A program made the position numbers and the translations under genes. The notes beneath the pieces were generated by a model. The model was not told the origin of the DNA and searched no databases. It saw only the letters and a program-made list of their open reading frames with translations. From Duganella sp. CF517 (GTDB taxonomy: Bacteria; Pseudomonadota; Gammaproteobacteria; Burkholderiales; Burkholderiaceae_D), in assembly GCF_900110275.1 (NCBI RefSeq), contig NZ_FODC01000001.1, forward strand, positions 124,001 to 188,000: a DNA stretch of 64,000 nt, given 5' to 3'. Shown piece after piece: positions 57,301 to 64,000 of the stretch. Each line of letters starts with the position of its first letter. Positions within the stretch are counted from its first letter, which is position 1.

Positions 57301-57538
57301 TGTCGTTGACCGTCGTCGTCAGCGCGCGCTGGAACAAGGTCGACACGCGCCCGGCCATCTGGTCGGGCGGCTGGCCGGTGTACTGCCACGCCACCGCGAT
57401 CACCGGGATTTTGATGTCCGGGAAAATGTCGGTCGGCGTGCGCAGTGCCGCCAGCGGACCGGCGATCAGCAGCAGCAAGGCCATAACCACAAAGGTATAG
57501 GGACGCCGGAGCGCCACGCGGACGATATCGATTAACAC
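54293..57538 (-). CDS. RND-family efflux transporter permease (GTG start)
   Basis: A 1081-residue AcrB/HAE1-like inner-membrane pump. Twelve membrane segments and two large periplasmic loops are visible, with the proton-relay Asp-Asp pair in TM4 (GILVDDATVTIENI, about residue 405) and the R-box-like GGLALAVG region. Substrates are likely drugs or solvents rather than metal ions, as the HME-type signature is absent. A GTG at 57538 with a G-rich ribosome binding site starts the gene. A conserved element at 57600-57653 lies upstream, with a predicted leader of about 55 nt. No local TetR or two-component regulator is beside the operon. Confidence 0.95.
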   Translation of the reverse strand: MLIDIVRVALRRPYTFVVMALLLLIAGPLAALRTPTDIFPDIKIPVIAVAWQYTGQPPDQMAGRVSTLFQRALTTTVNDIEHIEANTYTGVSIVKIFFQPGVNVAVANAQVTAISQALLKQMPAGITPPLIINYNAATVPILQVALSGKGLSEQQLSDLGTNTVRTPLVSVPGAAIPLPYGGKQRQVQIDVDPALLQARGLSAQDIANALAAQNVLTPVGTQKIDTLEYTIQLNSAPSAIADLARLPVKVVNGATIYLGDIANVHDGNAPQTNVVHVDGSRSVLMSVLKNGSASTLAIVDGVRAKIDTLKAGWPDALKVTPINDQSVFVRAAIKGVASEGVIAAALTSLMILLFLGSWRSTIIIAVSIPLSILGSIVALSAIGESLNLMTLGGLALAVGILVDDATVTIENINWHLEQGKSVENAILDGAAQIVTPAFVSLLCICIVFVPMFFLDGVSRFLFVPMAEAVIFAMVCSFILSRTLVPTMANYLLTAHDTGEGHAHAHGGHGAPAPSGNPLVRFQRGFEARFEKVRAGYMDILQSAIGNRPPFVIGFLLVVAASFVLVPFLGSNFFPAVDSGQVLIHARVPVGTRIEETAARFARIDQAIRRVIPASEIVTMTDNIGMPASSINMVYNNTGMMGAQDGDFQIALGEEHAPTAEYVRKLRKVLPEEFPDTTFSFPPADIVGQILNFGSPAPIDVQIRGGKIDDNYVYAEKLLKRIRAIPGVADARIQQSNKAPVFNVDVDRGQAQQLGLTTRDVTNSMVVNLAGSSQVAPTFWLNPANGVSYPIVMQTPQPQLDSLSALANLPVGNGATTGGATLGGVARFQRGTASALVSQYDIAPMVQIYATTQDRDLGAVAKDINKLLAETKAELPKGASAQMLGQVKTMDRAFSGLLFGLLGAVVLIYFLIVVNFQSWLDPAVIVSALPAALAGIVWMLFATNTTLSVPALTGAIMCMGVATANSVLVISFARERLDELGDATAAALEAGSVRFRPVLMTALSMIIGMLPMALGLGDGGEQNAPLGRAVIGGLIFATTATLLFVPVLFSIVHKQHAPGTKASPSPQPKNDQPVSGAPVHAN

Positions 57539-57599
57539 AAGTTACCCCCAGGGACGGCCCGGCCGCGCATAGGGCCGGATATGCTACATTAGTGAATCA

Positions 57600-57653
57600 A
57601 TTTTAGCCGTTTTATCGTTATTCACGGCTTAAGAATTGTTTCTGCTATGTATC
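57600..57653 (-). promoter_or_regulatory. Shared promoter element, copy A (RND efflux operon)
   Basis: On the minus strand: GATACA-N5-GAAACA (57653-57637), then 31 bp, then TAAAAT (57605-57600) as the -10. The two half-sites form a direct repeat with 11-bp period, typical of OmpR/PhoB-family response regulators. Over 54 bp it matches the element upstream of the catalase/cytochrome b561 operon at 40 positions without a gap, with identical half-site-to--10 spacing. Confidence 0.6.
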
Positions 57654-57693
57654 ACGGCTGGAGGTGATGGGGCGGCGGGGCTCCGGCGAACCA

Positions 57694-57721
57694 TTGGGCC
57701 AGCCGCGCGATGGCGGCCCAA
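57694..57721. terminator. Hairpin after the NmrA-like gene
   Basis: TTGGGCC and GGCCCAA arms enclose 14 bp, located 16 bp past the stop of the NmrA-like gene. No T-run follows on the minus strand, so this is a possible factor-dependent or weak terminator only. Confidence 0.35.
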
Positions 57722-57736
57722 AGGCTCGGCCGACGA

Positions 57737-58606
57737 TCAGGCGGCGGGCGCGATTTCCATGGCGAAGTCGCGATAGGAATGCAGCGGACGGCCCAGGATG
57801 CCGGTCAGGCGCTCGACGTCGCCAGCGTCGGGGATCATGCCGTCGCTGACATACCGCTCGGCCATCAGGCGCATCTCGTAAGCCATCCACTTCGGCATGA
57901 AGGTCGCCAGATTTTGTTCGAAGCCGGCCGGATCGTCGCCGCCGTAGGCGATCGGACGCCCCAGCACTTCGGACCAGATCGCCGCGACGCCGGCGCCGGT
58001 GAGCGTGTCCGGACCGACCAGGTTGATGGTGTCGATCGGCAGCTTGCCCGGCGCCCGGTCGCGGCGGATCAACTCGATCGCCGCGACTTCGGCGATGTCG
58101 CGGGCATCGACCATGGCGACGCCCTTGCCGCCGATCGGCATCGGGTACACGCCGTGCTGGAAGATGACGTCCTTGACCATGTGCTCGTTGTCGATGAAGT
58201 ACGACGGCCGCAGGATGGTGGCGCTAAAACCCATCTGTTCGATCATCCGCTCCGCGCCCAGCTTGACCGCGAAATGCGGCACGTTGACGAAGTGGTCGCT
58301 GTGCAGCACCGACAGGTAGACGAGCCGCTCGACACCCGATTCGCGGGCGATGTTGAGCGTGATCAGCGCCTGGGTGAACTCGTCGCCGGCCACGGCGTTG
58401 AGCAGGAACAGCGTGCCGACGCCTTTGAAGGCGCTGCGCAGCGAGTCGATGTCGAGCAGATCGCCCTTGACGATCTCCACGCTGGAGGGGAAATCGGCCT
58501 TGGCCGGATCGCGAACGAGGACGCGCACGTTGGCGCCACGGGTAACGAGTTGCTGAACGACCTGGCGGCCGACACGGCCGGTGGCGCCGGTAACGAGGAT
58601 AGTCAT
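57737..58606 (-). CDS. NmrA-like/SDR-type NAD(P)-binding protein
   Basis: A 289-residue atypical short-chain dehydrogenase of the NmrA group (QorB-like quinone reductases or redox sensors). The Rossmann motif is at the very N-terminus (ILVTGATGRVGRQVVQQL), followed by VRVLVRDPAKAD and a VERLVYLSV strand; the Tyr-x3-Lys catalytic motif of classical SDRs is not present. The start at 58606 has AAGGAG eight bases upstream; longer frames to 58702 run into the LysR promoter region. It is divergent from a LysR-type regulator (117 bp between starts), which probably controls it. Confidence 0.88.
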   Translation of the reverse strand: MTILVTGATGRVGRQVVQQLVTRGANVRVLVRDPAKADFPSSVEIVKGDLLDIDSLRSAFKGVGTLFLLNAVAGDEFTQALITLNIARESGVERLVYLSVLHSDHFVNVPHFAVKLGAERMIEQMGFSATILRPSYFIDNEHMVKDVIFQHGVYPMPIGGKGVAMVDARDIAEVAAIELIRRDRAPGKLPIDTINLVGPDTLTGAGVAAIWSEVLGRPIAYGGDDPAGFEQNLATFMPKWMAYEMRLMAERYVSDGMIPDAGDVERLTGILGRPLHSYRDFAMEIAPAA

Positions 58607-58723
58607 GGTAGTGCTCCTTGGTTGGGTTGAAAGACTGTGCTTGAAAGACAGTTCCATGGTAGTAGTACCGCGCATGGTCCGATAGATGCCATAATGGGAC
58701 ACCTCGTCTCACTGGTGGAACAC

Positions 58724-59620
58724 ATGGACTTGCTCGCACTGACCGATTTCAATCTTGTCGCCCGACACGGAGGCTTTGGACGGGCCGCGCGCGCCACCGG
58801 CCGGCCCAAAGCCACGCTATCGCGCCGGGTAGCGGAACTGGAGGCCGCGCTCGGCCTGCGCCTGCTTGAACGGGGCGTCAATTCGCTGAAGCTGACCGAG
58901 GAGGGCCGCGCGCTGCATCAGCGCACGTGGGCGTTGCTGGCGGAGGTCGACGAGACGGTGGCGGCGATCGTGTCCGGCGGCGAGACGCCGCAAGGCAGGT
59001 TGAGGATCAGCGCGCCGCTACTGTTTTCCCATGCCGCACTGGGCAAGCTGGCCGCCGGATTCGCGGTCAAATATCCGCAGGTAAGGCTGGAGGTGACCAC
59101 CGATGACCGCCCCGTCGACATGGTCGAGGAAGGCTACGACCTGGTGATCCGGGTCAACCCCGATCCCGATGAAAGCCTCGTCGGACGGATCTTTTTGCGC
59201 GATCGGTTGGTCGTGGTGGCGCACCCGGCGTTGCAACGGCCGGCGGACCAGTCGGTCGTCGCCGCCGTGGTGCGCGGCACGGCCGACAGGAGCGAGCGCT
59301 GGGAGTTGACCACGCCGGCGGGCAAGGCCAGCATCGCCATCGAGGCGGTGTTGCGCCTGTCATCGCACTTCATGGTGCGCGACGCGGTTCGGCTGGGCGC
59401 CGGCGCCGCGCGCCTGCCGGTGTCAATGGTGATCGGCGACCTGGCGGACGGCTCGCTGGTGGCCTGGGGCGACGTCGACGGACCGGACGTGGCGCTGTGG
59501 GTGCTCTACCCGTCGCGGCGATTATTAAGTGCCCGCGTATCCGCTTTCCTCAACTATCTCAGGGAAGCGTTTCCCGATGGCACGGCGGAAGAACTGGCCA
59601 ATTTCATATCCAATCGCTAG
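58724..59620 (+). CDS. LysR-family transcriptional regulator
   Basis: A 298-residue LTTR. The N-terminal winged helix (ALTDFNLVARHGGFGRAARATGRPKATLSRRVAELEAAL) is followed by the substrate-binding domain (about 90-298; QGRLRISAPLLFSHAALG, EEGYDLVIRV). It most resembles the AaeR/DsdC-like group that controls a divergent oxidoreductase gene. The start at 58724 (MDLLALTDF) has GGTGGA upstream; an ATG at 58694 is possible. The divergent NmrA-like gene is its likely target. Confidence 0.92.
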   Translation: MDLLALTDFNLVARHGGFGRAARATGRPKATLSRRVAELEAALGLRLLERGVNSLKLTEEGRALHQRTWALLAEVDETVAAIVSGGETPQGRLRISAPLLFSHAALGKLAAGFAVKYPQVRLEVTTDDRPVDMVEEGYDLVIRVNPDPDESLVGRIFLRDRLVVVAHPALQRPADQSVVAAVVRGTADRSERWELTTPAGKASIAIEAVLRLSSHFMVRDAVRLGAGAARLPVSMVIGDLADGSLVAWGDVDGPDVALWVLYPSRRLLSARVSAFLNYLREAFPDGTAEELANFISNR

Positions 59621-59659
59621 CGAAGGCGCGACGGCGCCGCGCCCGCCGAACGCTGCGCT

Positions 59660-59890
59660 TCATTTTGCGCGACGGGTCGCCTTGCGCGCGCCGCTGCTCT
59701 TGCGCCGCGACGCCGACCGGCGCGGCGGTTTGTGCGTGTGCTTCTTCGTCTCGCCCGCCTCGGCGCGCTGTTTGTTGACAATGCGCGAGGCGACCTCCTC
59801 TTCCCTGCCCTTGTAACGGCCCTCCTTCTTGAACTTGCGTTCGATCTTTTTGTATTCCTTCTCGCGTTTCGCGTTGGCTCCTGTCGGCAT
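59660..59890 (-). CDS. Small, highly basic protein (conserved type)
   Basis: A 76-residue Lys/Arg-rich protein resembling small bacterial proteins with the segment VASRIVNKQRAEAGE, sometimes annotated loosely as plasmid stabilisation proteins without experimental basis. A GGAGG with 5-nt spacing supports the ATG at 59890; a frame open to 59968 has no ribosome binding site. The N-terminal half is charged and helical (ANAKREKEYKKIERKFKKEG), the C-terminus (KPPRRSASRRKSS onward) is poly-basic, suggesting nucleic-acid binding. It converges with the LysR gene. Confidence 0.75.
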   Translation of the reverse strand: MPTGANAKREKEYKKIERKFKKEGRYKGREEEVASRIVNKQRAEAGETKKHTHKPPRRSASRRKSSGARKATRRAK

Positions 59891-59988
59891 GGCGCCCTCC
59901 CTTGAAATGACGTTCAGGATACTTTTTGGTGTGCCGGCTGTATGCGAAATCCCGCACATTCGACGCAATAAAAATGCGAAGCGAAAAG

Positions 59989-60095
59989 GTGATGGCGCAG
60001 GCCTTGGCCGCCTGGGGGCGGATCGATGTCGTCGTCAGCAATGCTGGCCACGGACGGCGACCCGCTCAAGATGGCGCGTGCGATGATCGCGCCGG
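59989..60095 (+). pseudogene. Internally deleted remnant of a short-chain dehydrogenase gene
   Basis: One plus-strand frame encodes AQALAAWGRIDVVVSNAGHG (59995-60054), the mid-protein NAG motif region of classical SDRs. It is followed in another frame by DGDPLKMARAMIA (from about 60053), which looks like the C-terminal GDPxKxAxAI segment of the same family. The Rossmann N-terminus, the Tyr-x3-Lys region and more than 100 residues between the two pieces are absent, so this is a decayed fragment. It lies between the small basic protein and the cytochrome b561 gene. Confidence 0.55.
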
Positions 60096-60099
60096 ATTT

Positions 60100-60636
60100 C
60101 TACTGCGAATCGCCCTCGGCCATCTGGCCGAACACCTCGTCGCGCCGCACCCAGGCGTGATACAGCGCCGCGCCGAGGTGGGCCAGGATGGTCAGGAACA
60201 GCAGGTACGCCAGCACGCCATGCAGCGGGCGCAGGAAACCGTAGACCTCGGCACTGTGCGGCAGGATCGCCGGCAGGTGCACGCCGCCGAACATCGTTAT
60301 CGGATAGCCGCCGGCCGACAGCATGGCCCAGCCGATCAGCGGCATCGCCAGCATCAGCCCGTACAACAGCCAGTGCGACGCGTGCGCGGCCAATTTCTGG
60401 ATCGCCGGCAGGTCGGCCGGCAGCGCCGGCGTCGGCCGGGTCAGGCGGTTGACCAGGCGCACGATGGCCAGCAGCAAAATGGCGATGCCGAGCGGACGAT
60501 GCAGGTCGAGCAGCTGATCGCGGTAGCGCAGCGAGACGACCATGCCGGCGCCGACGAACAGCATGGCGAGGATGGCCAGCGCCATGGACCAGTGCAGCAC
60601 CCGGGCGAGAAGGTTGAAGTGGCGTGGGCGGTTCAT
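60100..60636 (-). CDS. Cytochrome b561 family protein
   Basis: A 178-residue four-helix cytochrome b561 of the YodB/CybB type. His ligands are placed as expected: ARVLHWSMAL (helix 1), LDLHRPLGIA (helix 2), HASHWLLYGLMLAMPL (helix 3) and ILAHLGAALYHAW (helix 4). It probably carries electrons between the quinone pool and the peroxidase encoded just upstream; its ATG overlaps that gene's stop by 4 bp. The frame is open upstream through the whole peroxidase gene, but the start MNRPRHFNLLARVLHW fits the family. Confidence 0.9.
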   Translation of the reverse strand: MNRPRHFNLLARVLHWSMALAILAMLFVGAGMVVSLRYRDQLLDLHRPLGIAILLLAIVRLVNRLTRPTPALPADLPAIQKLAAHASHWLLYGLMLAMPLIGWAMLSAGGYPITMFGGVHLPAILPHSAEVYGFLRPLHGVLAYLLFLTILAHLGAALYHAWVRRDEVFGQMAEGDSQ

Positions 60637-61721
60637 CGTGCGCTCCCGGTCTGGCCGATGGGTTGGGCGGTCTTGCCTTGGCTGATTTCGCGCTCGCGCC
60701 GGTTGAACGACACCGAGTACGCGGCCGAGCGGGCATGCAGGACCGGATCGTCGCTGGCGGCGATGCCGGTTGGCAGTATCAAGGGATCGAAATTGATGTC
60801 GCGGCACGGGCCGGTCGCCTGCGGCTCGGCATGCGCCAACGTCAACGTGCCCAGCGTGGCCTCCTGGCGCGTATCGGGCCAGGCCTTGGATGGATCCGTG
60901 ATCGGATCGCCGGGCGCGGCGATTTGCACCACCATGTCCCACACCAGCGGGCCGGCGGCCAGGCGCCGGTTCAGGTCTTCGATGAGGAAATCGGGGCTGG
61001 CCGCCTTCAGCTGATCCGGCGTCATCGCCACGAACGGCGCGCGCGGCCGCATCGACCAGCGCACCATGCGGTCGGCGCCCTGGGCGTCCGTCAGCCGGAA
61101 CGCGTTGACGCCGTTGAAACGGGTGCTGCCCAAACTGTCCGACCTGGGCGCCGATTTGGCCCACGCCTGGAACGCGGCGATCTCCGGGTTGGCGGCCAGC
61201 ACCGCCTTCATCTTGGCCGGGTCGGGCTTGCCGGTGGCGGGATCGGGTTTGCCGGCCTCGTTCATGGCCTGGAAGGCCTGCGGCGTGGCCGCGGCGAAGA
61301 ACGGGAAGCTGTTCATCGCGATGCGCCAGTCCTGGCCGTCGTCCGTTTTCAGCTGCACGGCCATGCCGCGCACCGGCGAGGCGCCGTCCGGCGCGTACGG
61401 GTTGTTGGAGGACGCGGAAAAGCGGCCGATGACGGCGATCGACGGCTGCGAAAAGGCGCGCGCCTTCGACAGTTTGGCCGCCTCGGGCGTCGGCGCGAAC
61501 GTGCCGGCGAAGCAAACGCCCTTGCTGTGCGCGCGGCGGAAGCCGGCCGCCTGCTTGCCCGACGTCTCGGCGAAGTCCATCATTTTTTGCGGGGTCAGGT
61601 TGTGGTTGCCGAACCAGCCGCCGACCCACGCGAACAGCGCGGCAAGGACGGCCAGGATCAGGGCGATCGGTAGCAACAGAAGCATGGGGCCTCGGCGGGG
61701 CGTAGGCGTGGGAGTGGGCAT
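60633..61721 (-). CDS. Catalase-family (SrpA-like) haem peroxidase, membrane anchored
   Basis: A 362-residue catalase-related peroxidase with an N-terminal membrane helix (about 14-35), so the enzyme faces the periplasm. The distal His is His65 in FRRAHSKGVCFAGTF; the Arg/Asn side (IAMNSFPFFAAATPQAFQAM) and a late Tyr in SAAYSVSFNRRE (candidate proximal haem ligand) fit the family. It is shorter than true catalases and is paired with cytochrome b561, a common combination. The start is 61721 or, with a better GAGG, 61685. A conserved element at 61872-61925 lies upstream, as for the RND operon. Confidence 0.88.
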   Translation of the reverse strand: MPTPTPTPRRGPMLLLLPIALILAVLAALFAWVGGWFGNHNLTPQKMMDFAETSGKQAAGFRRAHSKGVCFAGTFAPTPEAAKLSKARAFSQPSIAVIGRFSASSNNPYAPDGASPVRGMAVQLKTDDGQDWRIAMNSFPFFAAATPQAFQAMNEAGKPDPATGKPDPAKMKAVLAANPEIAAFQAWAKSAPRSDSLGSTRFNGVNAFRLTDAQGADRMVRWSMRPRAPFVAMTPDQLKAASPDFLIEDLNRRLAAGPLVWDMVVQIAAPGDPITDPSKAWPDTRQEATLGTLTLAHAEPQATGPCRDINFDPLILPTGIAASDDPVLHARSAAYSVSFNRREREISQGKTAQPIGQTGSAR

Positions 61722-61871
61722 GTCGGTCTGGCTTTCGTTGGTTCGATGGCTGGTGAGGGATTTTGCGTGGAGCGATCATAGCGCTCCCGGCGCGAAACAC
61801 CGGTCCTTCAGGACATTGGTGTGGATGCGGGCCGCGCCGAAACGCCGGCCGGTCGCCACATCATCGAAGCG

Positions 61872-61925
61872 ATTTTAGCCGTCTTATCATTACGACCAGA
61901 TTACTAATTGTTTCCAGGATGTATC
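61872..61925 (-). promoter_or_regulatory. Shared promoter element, copy B (catalase/cytochrome b561 operon)
   Basis: On the minus strand: GATACA-N5-GAAACA (61925-61909), 31 bp, then TAAAAT (61877-61872). It matches copy A (57600-57653) at 40 of 54 positions. The predicted leader to the peroxidase gene is about 144 nt. The plus-strand sulfatase-maturase promoter lies just beyond it. Confidence 0.6.
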
Positions 61926-61970
61926 CGGCGCGGGTGGCGTTGACGCCTGCGCAGGGAATCGCCCGCGTAC

Positions 61971-61976
61971 TATACT
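61971..61976 (+). promoter_or_regulatory. Predicted -10 of the formylglycine-generating enzyme gene
   Basis: TATACT lies 28 bp before the start codon, giving a leader of about 22 nt that contains GGAG. No good -35 is seen at 16-18 bp; TTGACG at 61940-61945 is too far away (25 bp). Confidence 0.35.
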
Positions 61977-62004
61977 GGCGCCTGTCTCCTGGAGCCGATC
62001 GCCG

Positions 62005-62997
62005 ATGACTTCCTTGTCCAAGCCTGAAACACACCGCCCGCGGGATGCAGCGGGCGCGACGCCCTGCTGCGCCGCTACACGCACCCACACCGCGCCGGCG
62101 CCGGCGCCGCAGCCCCTGGCTGCGCCGGACGCGGCGCCGCCCCGCCCCATGGTCGCCTTCCCCGCCGTCACCTTCCTGATGGGCACCGACTATGCGGGCG
62201 CCAACCCCGGCGACGGCGAGGGGCCGGTGCGGCCGGTCGCGCTGTCGCCGTTCGCGATCGACGCCTGTCCGGTGACCAACGCCGACTTCGCGCGATTCGT
62301 GCGCGCCACCGGCTATGTCACCACGTCCGAGCACTATGGCAACTCCTTCGTGTTCCAGGGCCAGATCCCGGCGGGCCGCTACGACGAACTGGTGCGCGAC
62401 ACGCTGGCGGCGGCGCCGTGGTGGTGCCTGGTCGACGGGGCGTCGTGGCGCGCGCCGGAGGGGCCGGGCTCCAGCATCGACGCGCGCATGGCGCATCCGG
62501 TGGTGCATGTGTCCTGGCACGACGCCATGGCCTACGCGGCCTGGAGCGGCGGCGCGTTGCCGACCGAGGCGCAGTGGGAATACGCCGCGCGCGGCGGCCT
62601 CGAACAGAAGCTGTATCCGTGGGGCGACGAACTGACGCCCGGCGGACAATTCCTGTGCAATGTCTGGCAGGGGCGCTTCCCCGACCTGAACACGGCGGAC
62701 GACGGCTACGCCGCCACCAGCCCGGTCGACGCGTTTCCGCCGAACGGACACGGTCTGTATGCGGCGACCGGCAACACCTGGGAGTGGTGCCTGGACTTCT
62801 GGGGCGTCGGTTTCAGCGCCGCCCCCGCTTCCGATCCGCAGGGCCCGGCGGACGGCGCGGCGCGCGTGATGAAGGGCGGCTCGTTCCTGTGCCACGCGTC
62901 GTATTGCAACCGCTACCGGCCAGCCGCGCGCACCCGCAACACGCCCGACAGCGCGGCCTCCAACATCGGCTTCCGCTGCGCCAGGCCGCTGCGCTGA
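62005..62997 (+). CDS. Formylglycine-generating enzyme (sulfatase maturase, aerobic FGE)
   Basis: A 330-residue FGE/SUMF1-type enzyme that converts the active-site Cys of sulfatases to formylglycine. The copper-binding catalytic cysteines are present five apart: Cys296 and Cys301 in GGSFLCHASYCNRYR, followed by ARTRNTPDSAASNIGFRC, nearly the human pattern. The N-terminal half has the FGE-sulfatase fold segments (FPAVTFLMGTDYAGANPGDGEGPVRPV, VTNADFARFV). Residues 21-26 read CCAATR, itself a CxAxR sulfatase-like signature. No export signal is seen. It converges with a sulfatase gene, its probable substrate. Confidence 0.95.
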   Translation: MTSLSKPETHRPRDAAGATPCCAATRTHTAPAPAPQPLAAPDAAPPRPMVAFPAVTFLMGTDYAGANPGDGEGPVRPVALSPFAIDACPVTNADFARFVRATGYVTTSEHYGNSFVFQGQIPAGRYDELVRDTLAAAPWWCLVDGASWRAPEGPGSSIDARMAHPVVHVSWHDAMAYAAWSGGALPTEAQWEYAARGGLEQKLYPWGDELTPGGQFLCNVWQGRFPDLNTADDGYAATSPVDAFPPNGHGLYAATGNTWEWCLDFWGVGFSAAPASDPQGPADGAARVMKGGSFLCHASYCNRYRPAARTRNTPDSAASNIGFRCARPLR

Positions 62998-63005
62998 GTT
63001 AGCCG

Positions 63006-63027
63006 TGAGCTAGCCCTGAGCTAGCCC
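63006..63027. repeat. Two tandem 11-bp units at the end of the sulfatase gene
   Basis: TGAGCTAGCCC occurs twice in succession, with a partial third unit (GTTAGCC) before it. The sulfatase stop codon lies in the last copy, so the duplication is in the convergent 3' region shared with the FGE gene. Confidence 0.6.
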
Positions 63028-64000
63028 TTGCCGGGCTTGGTCGTGGTGGCCGGGCCGGGGTCCGGGTACTCGGCCGAGGCCACGTGCTCGCGCGCCATGC
63101 CCGCCGCCATCCGGGCCACGATGTCCGGGTGCCTGGCGGCCAGGTTGGTGCTCTCCTTCGGGTCGCGCGCCAGATCGTACAGTTCAAGCGGCCCGCCGCG
63201 CGTCAGGCGCACCGCCTTCCACTTGCCCCAGCGCGCCGCCTGGCGGAATTCGGGATCGTAGAATTCCCAGTACAGCAGGCGCTCGGCGGGACGGCTGCCG
63301 GGATCGACCAGCAGCGGCTTCAGGCTCACGCCGTCGGTTCTTTCCGGCGCCGCGCCGGCCAGGTCGAGCGCGGTCGGCAGGAAGTCCGGGAAGTAGACCG
63401 GGACGTCGGTGACCGCGCCGGCGGCGACCTTGCCGGGCCAGCGCACGATCCACGGGTCGCGGATGCCGCCTTCGTACATGTCGCGCTTGTAGCCCGTCAG
63501 GCCGCCGTTCGAATCGAAGAAATCGGCCACGCGGGTCTGCTGCACCGTCGGTTCCGAGCGCGGACCGTTGTCCGAGGCGAAGAAGATCACCGTATCCCGC
63601 TCCAGGCCGGTGCTGGCCAGCTTGTCGAGCAGGCGGCCGATGCCCTGGTCCAGATAGTGGATCATGGCGGCGTAGGTCTTCTCGTCGTCGGCCCAGCCGG
63701 CGCGGTCGGCGTAGGGGCCGAAATCCGGCGCCGTGAACGGCGAGTGGGGGCTGTTGTAGGCCGTGTAGAGGAAAAACGGCGCCTCGCGGTGGCGCTCGAT
63801 GAAGTCGATCGCGTCGTCGGTCACCATGAACGGCTCGTAGCGGCCGTGCCTGCCGTTGGCGTTCTCCGGAATGTCGACCAGCTTGTCGCCGTGCACGCGC
63901 TGCGCCGGCCAGTAACCCGGCGTGGTGTCGAACTGGATCAGCCAGCCCTTGAACTCGTCGAAGCCGAACTTGGGCGGCGTGGCGTTGGCCTCGAAGCCGT
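63021..64000 (-). CDS. Sulfatase (arylsulfatase type), 5' end outside window
   Basis: The C-terminal 326 residues of a sulfatase; the frame is open to the window edge, so the N-terminus with the CxPxR formylglycine site is not visible. Seen: GFDEFKGWL, the metal-ligand motif FFASDNGPRSEP, TGYKRDMYEGGIRDPWIVRWPG, and the C-terminal ELYDLARDPKESTNLAARHP, all typical of sulfatase family S1. A GTG within the frame at 63896 is internal, not a start. The FGE gene converging 23 bp away strengthens the assignment. The sulfated substrate is unknown. Confidence 0.93.
   Translation of the reverse strand, partial: GFEANATPPKFGFDEFKGWLIQFDTTPGYWPAQRVHGDKLVDIPENANGRHGRYEPFMVTDDAIDFIERHREAPFFLYTAYNSPHSPFTAPDFGPYADRAGWADDEKTYAAMIHYLDQGIGRLLDKLASTGLERDTVIFFASDNGPRSEPTVQQTRVADFFDSNGGLTGYKRDMYEGGIRDPWIVRWPGKVAAGAVTDVPVYFPDFLPTALDLAGAAPERTDGVSLKPLLVDPGSRPAERLLYWEFYDPEFRQAARWGKWKAVRLTRGGPLELYDLARDPKESTNLAARHPDIVARMAAGMAREHVASAEYPDPGPATTTKPGKG

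Noticed and set aside
54326-57535. 1069-codon plus-strand open frame across the RND permease
   Set aside because: Antisense shadow of the permease; composition is dominated by Arg, His, Asp and Gln with no membrane or domain pattern.
60100-61800. 566-codon minus-strand frame ending in cytochrome b561
   Set aside because: The upstream part is an alternative frame of the catalase-like gene; cytochrome b561 starts at 60636.
63896-63896. Sulfatase starting at the GTG at 63896
   Set aside because: The frame continues upstream to the window edge with sulfatase-like sequence (GFDEFKGWL), so the true start is outside the window.

Overview
The window reads as chromosome of a high-GC betaproteobacterium, most likely Oxalobacteraceae (Massilia/Duganella/Telluria-like). 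That placement is inferred from the very high GC third positions, the gene families present and the type VI secretion system (T6SS) architecture; there is no rRNA or marker gene to prove it. No tRNA, rRNA, CRISPR array, intact insertion sequence or phage gene was seen. Both window ends cut through a gene: a membrane protein on the left and a sulfatase on the right, both on the minus strand.

Layout. 1-9.7 kb: signalling and metabolism (7TM-GGDEF diguanylate cyclase, PAS/GAF histidine kinase, GH43 glycosidase next to an ECF sigma factor, GMC oxidoreductase, MerR-like HTH/GAF regulator). 9.8-36.8 kb: a T6SS island. One long minus-strand series, tssA-tssB-tssC-hcp-tssE-tssF-tssG-clpV-unknown-vgrG-fha-tssK-tssL-tssM-tagF, has gaps of 0-90 bp or short overlaps and is probably one transcript. 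It is flanked by plus-strand regulatory genes: on the 3' side a FecR-like protein, a haem-type DUF3365/HAMP membrane sensor and a PpkA-like Ser/Thr kinase; on the 5' side an ECF sigma/RskA-type anti-sigma pair and a PppA-like PP2C phosphatase. No tssJ and no PAAR gene is present. The kinase, the FHA protein and TssL share a D-(A/S)-T-hydrophobic motif, which suggests the route of the phospho-signal.

36.7-45 kb: a LytS/LytTR-type two-component pair, a TonB-dependent receptor, a CorA transporter, and a complete SiaABCD-like partner-switch operon whose SiaA is soluble and carries CBS-like domains. 45-49.5 kb: stress and redox enzymes (TetX-like flavin monooxygenase, FMN-binding protein, DJ-1/PfpI protein behind two identical TetR-type operators, haloacetate-dehalogenase-like hydrolase, DUF1289 protein). 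49.5-57.5 kb: a second TonB-dependent receptor with a perfect inverted repeat over its predicted -35, and an RND efflux operon. 57.7-64 kb: an NmrA-like/LysR divergent pair, a small basic protein, a decayed SDR fragment, a catalase-like peroxidase/cytochrome b561 operon, and a formylglycine-generating enzyme convergent with a sulfatase.

The RND operon and the catalase/cytochrome b561 operon share a conserved 54-bp upstream element (direct repeat with 11-bp period plus a -10 at fixed spacing), so they are probably controlled by the same regulator. The best candidates for undescribed biology are the haem-sensor input to T6SS phosphorylation, the shared phospho-motif, the unknown 247-residue T6SS-linked protein, the shared efflux/peroxidase promoter, and possible CsrA-type hairpins ahead of the Sia operon.
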